From a bacterium (GTDB taxonomy: Bacteria; Pseudomonadota; Alphaproteobacteria; Caulobacterales; Caulobacteraceae), in the NCBI GenBank assembly GCA_030824495.1, contig JAVBXP010000033.1:31084-95083 (forward strand): a stretch of 64,000 nucleotides of DNA, written 5' to 3'. A model generated the notes under the pieces. The model saw nothing but the letters and a program-made list of their open reading frames with translations, searched no databases and had not been told where the DNA came from. Shown piece after piece: positions 61,385 to 64,000 of the stretch. A program made the translations under genes and the position numbers. Position 1 is the stretch's first letter; each line of letters begins with the position of its first letter.

Positions 61385-62695
61385 ATGATCGGTTTCAAGT
61401 TGAGCGCCGCAGCGCTCACCGCCTTGGTGTTGGCCAACGCCACGCCGGCGTTGGCGGCGGGGCTAAGCACCCAGGAGCAGAAGCTGGTCACGATGGCGGC
61501 GGGCGAGGAGACCCGGTCCCTGACGCTGCTGGAGACCCTGGTGAACATCAACAGCGGAACCCTGAACACGCCCGGCGTGGAAGAGGTGGGGCGCTTGATG
61601 CAGACCGAGCTTCGCGACCTGGGCTTCGAGGTTCGGTGGGTTCCGATGACGGAAGTCGGACGGGCCGGCCACATCGTGGCGACGCACAAGGGCTCGGGCA
61701 AGGGTCGCAAGATGCTGCTGATCGGCCACCTGGATACGGTGTTCGAGCCGTCCAGCCCGTTCCAGAAATATGTGCGGCGCGGTGAGATCGCCGAAGGGCC
61801 CGGGGTCAACGACATGAAGGGCGGCCTGGTGATCATGGTCGCGGCGCTGCGCGCCATGAAGGCGGCGGGGACGCTGAAGGACGCCGATATCACCATCGTG
61901 CTGACCGGCGACGAGGAACGGGCCGGGCGGCCGCTTTCGGTGTCGCGCGCCGAGTTGATCAAGGCCGCCAAGGCCAGCGATCTGGCCCTGGAGTTCGAAG
62001 GATTGGCCCAGGAGAACGGCAAGGATATGGCCTCGATCGCGCGGCGATCGGCCACCGACTGGACCTTGAAGGTCATTGCCAAGTCTGGACACTCCTCGGG
62101 GATCTTCAATGAGAGCGTTGGATACGGCGCCGCCTACGAACTGGCGCGTATCGTCGACGGATTTCGCCGCGAGGCCCGCGAGGCCAATGCGACCTTCAAT
62201 GTCGGTTACATGGCCTCTGGCGTGAGCGCTTCGGCCAATGCGACCGACACCGGTGCGGTGGCCAGCGGCAAGACCAACATCATTCCGGCCGAAGCCATCG
62301 CTCGCGGCGACCTGCGGACGCTCTCCAACGCCCAGACCGAGAGCATCCGGGCCAAGATGCGGGCTGTCGTCGCCCAGCCGCTGGCGGGAGCTGAGGCCAG
62401 CATCGCGTTCGAGGACGGCTATCCGGCGATGGCGCCCAGTGAGGCTTCGCGCAAGCTGCTGGTGACGCTGAACGAAGTAAACCGCGACCTGGGTCTGGAA
62501 GCCATGCCGGAACTGGATCCCCTGAAGCGCGGGGCCGGCGATATCGGCTTCGTCGGCGACATCGTGCCGGGCCTGATCGGGTTCGGAGCCGCCGGCCAAG
62601 GGGCGCACGCGCCCGGCGAGACGATGGAGTTGAGTAGTCTGGATCGTCAGACCAAGCGGGCGGCGCTGTTCATGAGCCGGATGGCGAGGCCCTAG
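61385..62695 (+). CDS. Exported M20/M28-type metallopeptidase (glutamate carboxypeptidase-like)
   Basis: A 436-residue M20-family peptidase. It has a signal peptide (KLSAAALTALVLANATPALA), zinc ligands in IGHLDTVF and GPGVNDMKGGLVIM, the catalytic/metal glutamates in VLTGDEE, and a dimerisation domain around KVIAKSGHSSGIFNES. The ATG at 61385 follows GGGGAAG and gives a clean signal peptide; the frame is open to 61160, but that part overlaps the divergent SDR start. Relatives include carboxypeptidase G2. Its stop shares CTAG with that of convergent metC. Confidence 0.9.
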   Translation: MIGFKLSAAALTALVLANATPALAAGLSTQEQKLVTMAAGEETRSLTLLETLVNINSGTLNTPGVEEVGRLMQTELRDLGFEVRWVPMTEVGRAGHIVATHKGSGKGRKMLLIGHLDTVFEPSSPFQKYVRRGEIAEGPGVNDMKGGLVIMVAALRAMKAAGTLKDADITIVLTGDEERAGRPLSVSRAELIKAAKASDLALEFEGLAQENGKDMASIARRSATDWTLKVIAKSGHSSGIFNESVGYGAAYELARIVDGFRREAREANATFNVGYMASGVSASANATDTGAVASGKTNIIPAEAIARGDLRTLSNAQTESIRAKMRAVVAQPLAGAEASIAFEDGYPAMAPSEASRKLLVTLNEVNRDLGLEAMPELDPLKRGAGDIGFVGDIVPGLIGFGAAGQGAHAPGETMELSSLDRQTKRAALFMSRMARP

Positions 62696-63855
62696 GCGAT
62701 CGCCTGGGCGTAGGCGTCCAGTCCGGCGCGCAGGTCGGCGATCAGTTCGTCCTCGTTCTCCAGGCCGATATGCAGGCGCATCAGCGGGCCGGCGTAGTGG
62801 GGGGCGAACTTGCGCTTGCCCAGTTGCGGGTCGCAGAGGATGGCCAGGCTCTCGAAGCCTCCCCAGGAGAAACCGAGGCCGAAGAGCTTCAGGGCGTTGA
62901 GGAAGGCGTTGGCGCAGGCTTCCGAGCCGGGCTTCAACACGAAGCCGAACAAACCGCAGGCGCCGCTGTAGTCGCGAGCCCACAGATCGTGGCCCGCTGA
63001 ACCGGGAAGGGCAGGGTGGATGACTTCGGCGACTTCGGGTTGCTCGGCCAGCCAGGCGGCGATCTCGAGGCCAGCCTCACCCTGACGACGCAGACGGGTC
63101 GGCAGGGTCCGCAGGCCGCGCAGCATCTGGTAGGCGTCTTCGGCGGCGACGGCCCAGCCGAGGTTGTGAACCCCGTCCTCAAGCTGGCGAACGAGAGCGC
63201 GATCATTGGCGGCCGCCGAGCCCATGAAGACGTCGGAGTGACCGCCGACATATTTGGTCAGGGCCTGGACGCTGATATCGACGCCGTGCGCCAGCGGTTT
63301 GAAGAGGTAGCCCGCGCCCCAGGTGTTGTCGGCCAGGGTGAGGATGCCGCGCGCCTTGGCCAGGCGCGCGATAGCGGCCAGGTCCTGCATCTCGAAAGTC
63401 AGCGAGCCGGGCGATTCCATGACGATCATGCGCGTCGCGGAGGTCGCGGACGCGACGAGATCTTCCGGCGACAACAGGGGATCGTAGTAGCGGACCGCGA
63501 CGCCATAGCGCGCGAGGACCTGGTCGCAAAAGCGGCGGGTGGGCTTGTAGATGTTGTCGACGACCAGCACCTCGTCGCCAGCCTTCAAAACGGCGAGCAT
63601 GGCGCCGGTCAAGGCGGCCAAGCCTGAAGGATACAGACTGACGCCGGACGCGCCCTCCATTTCACCCAGGGCCGACTTCAAGGCGTCGTGCGCGGCAAGG
63701 CCCGCCCGGCCGTAGGTCAGGTAGGCGTCATCGTCGTAGAGCGCCTCGGCGCAGGGCAGCAGGACCGTCGATCCTCGCTGAATCGGCGGACCAACCGTCT
63801 TGACGAGATCGCCCGAGGTGGCGCCGGCGCGGATTAGACGGGTTTCTTGGGACAT
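62692..63855 (-). CDS. metC: Cystathionine beta-lyase
   Basis: MetC cleaves cystathionine to homocysteine, pyruvate and ammonia in methionine synthesis. The 387-residue PLP protein of the Cys/Met-metabolism family has TYGRAGLAAHDALKSALGEM, ASGVSLYPSGLAALTGAMLA, ADNTWGAGYLFKPLAHGVDI and the Schiff-base lysine in VQALTKYVGGHSDVFMGSAA. The S-W-G-G-F-E-S-L C-terminal segment favours beta-lyase over gamma-synthase. The ATG at 63855 fits the family N-terminus (MSQETRLIRAG). Confidence 0.92.
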   Translation of the reverse strand: MSQETRLIRAGATSGDLVKTVGPPIQRGSTVLLPCAEALYDDDAYLTYGRAGLAAHDALKSALGEMEGASGVSLYPSGLAALTGAMLAVLKAGDEVLVVDNIYKPTRRFCDQVLARYGVAVRYYDPLLSPEDLVASATSATRMIVMESPGSLTFEMQDLAAIARLAKARGILTLADNTWGAGYLFKPLAHGVDISVQALTKYVGGHSDVFMGSAAANDRALVRQLEDGVHNLGWAVAAEDAYQMLRGLRTLPTRLRRQGEAGLEIAAWLAEQPEVAEVIHPALPGSAGHDLWARDYSGACGLFGFVLKPGSEACANAFLNALKLFGLGFSWGGFESLAILCDPQLGKRKFAPHYAGPLMRLHIGLENEDELIADLRAGLDAYAQAIA

Positions 63856-63917
63856 GCGGGTTGACGGGCCGGAACAAACTGGAGCCAAAATCAACGGTCA
63901 CTTAGGGCCTCAGCAGC

Positions 63918-64000
63918 TTAGCAATCAAGGAGGGCGGCCAATCTCTCGGCGCAGTATTTCTCGGCCAGGACCATGGATTTGTCTGGCCGCCGTCCTGATG
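63918..64000 (-). CDS. Possible 3' end of a minus-strand gene entering the window
   Basis: A frame is open from the window edge to TAA at 63918-63920, encoding at least 26 residues ending SMVLAEKYCAERLAALLDC. The helix-like ending and GC-rich third positions suggest a real C-terminus just upstream of metC, but 83 bases cannot identify it. An alternative is an ATG at 63973 on the plus strand (MDLSGRRPD). Neither can be settled from this window. Confidence 0.25.
   Translation of the reverse strand, partial: SGRRPDKSMVLAEKYCAERLAALLDC

Noticed and set aside
63856..64000. A SAM-II-type riboswitch upstream of metC
   Set aside because: A GCTAAG-like core is present but the characteristic pseudoknot stems and conserved loop bases could not be drawn.

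Overview
The window is a high-GC, gene-dense stretch of alphaproteobacterial chromosome, most likely from the Caulobacterales (Caulobacter or Phenylobacterium type). Pointers are an ALA synthase (C4/Shemin) route to haem, a Mg-type HemB, Hda next to ppk/ppx, a two-domain cold-shock protein, a MotB gene with no motA beside it, a MucR regulator, class I PhaC, an NDUFS4-like complex I accessory subunit, DUF2842, and the order DUF177-plsX-fabH-ihfA-merR. The genus cannot be fixed from the sequence alone.

Layout. 1-10 kb: the 3' end of an enoyl-CoA hydratase, purM facing rnd, an MFS exporter with a divergent LysR regulator, a serine hydrolase, an exported alkaline phosphatase and an AtuA-family protein. 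10-15 kb: a minus-strand block hda-ppk-ppx-HhH protein (replication control and polyphosphate). 15-20.8 kb: acyl-CoA dehydrogenase, Bpt aminoacyl transferase, motB, a beta-hydroxyacid dehydrogenase, and DUF4870-hemB-Nudix. 20.9-26 kb: a valine-degradation set (isobutyryl-CoA dehydrogenase, 3-hydroxyisobutyryl-CoA hydrolase, an exported methyltransferase-like protein, mmsB), then hemA. 26-32 kb: mucR, then glyA-nrdR-ribD(C-terminal)-ribE-ribH-nusB-thiL. 32-39.5 kb: hppA, bamE, and a cytochrome bc1 chaperone-DUF177-plsX-fabH-ihfA-merR run. 39.5-44 kb: a decayed SRPBCC/AHSA1 pseudogene, tRNA-Pro(GGG), two small membrane proteins, ctaA, and a PhoX-like phosphatase coupled to a P-loop kinase. 44-51 kb: rplM-rpsI, argC-GNAT, an exported MsrB, a potassium channel, an alpha/beta hydrolase pair and phaC. 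51.4-64 kb: a lipoprotein, alaC-hom-glpX-recJ, two tRNA-Glu, the cold-shock gene, DUF192-PaaI thioesterase, tRNA-Pro(TGG), the NDUFS4 homologue, tRNA-Arg(TCT), an SDR, an M20 peptidase and metC.

Genes are tightly packed, with many 4-base ATGA/GTGA overlaps. Convergent neighbours often share or abut stop codons. hemA, hemB and ctaA cover steps of haem and haem A synthesis but lie in three separate places.

I see no phage, transposon, CRISPR, secretion or defence locus, and no convincing undescribed multi-gene system. The points most worth a second look are small: a nonsense- and frameshift-damaged SRPBCC gene, a riboflavin operon lacking ribBA and the RibD deaminase half, a strong stem-loop running into the ribosome-binding site of the cold-shock gene, a CtrA-like site upstream of motB, an exported methyltransferase-like protein inside the valine operon, and palindromes upstream of hemA and the MFS gene.
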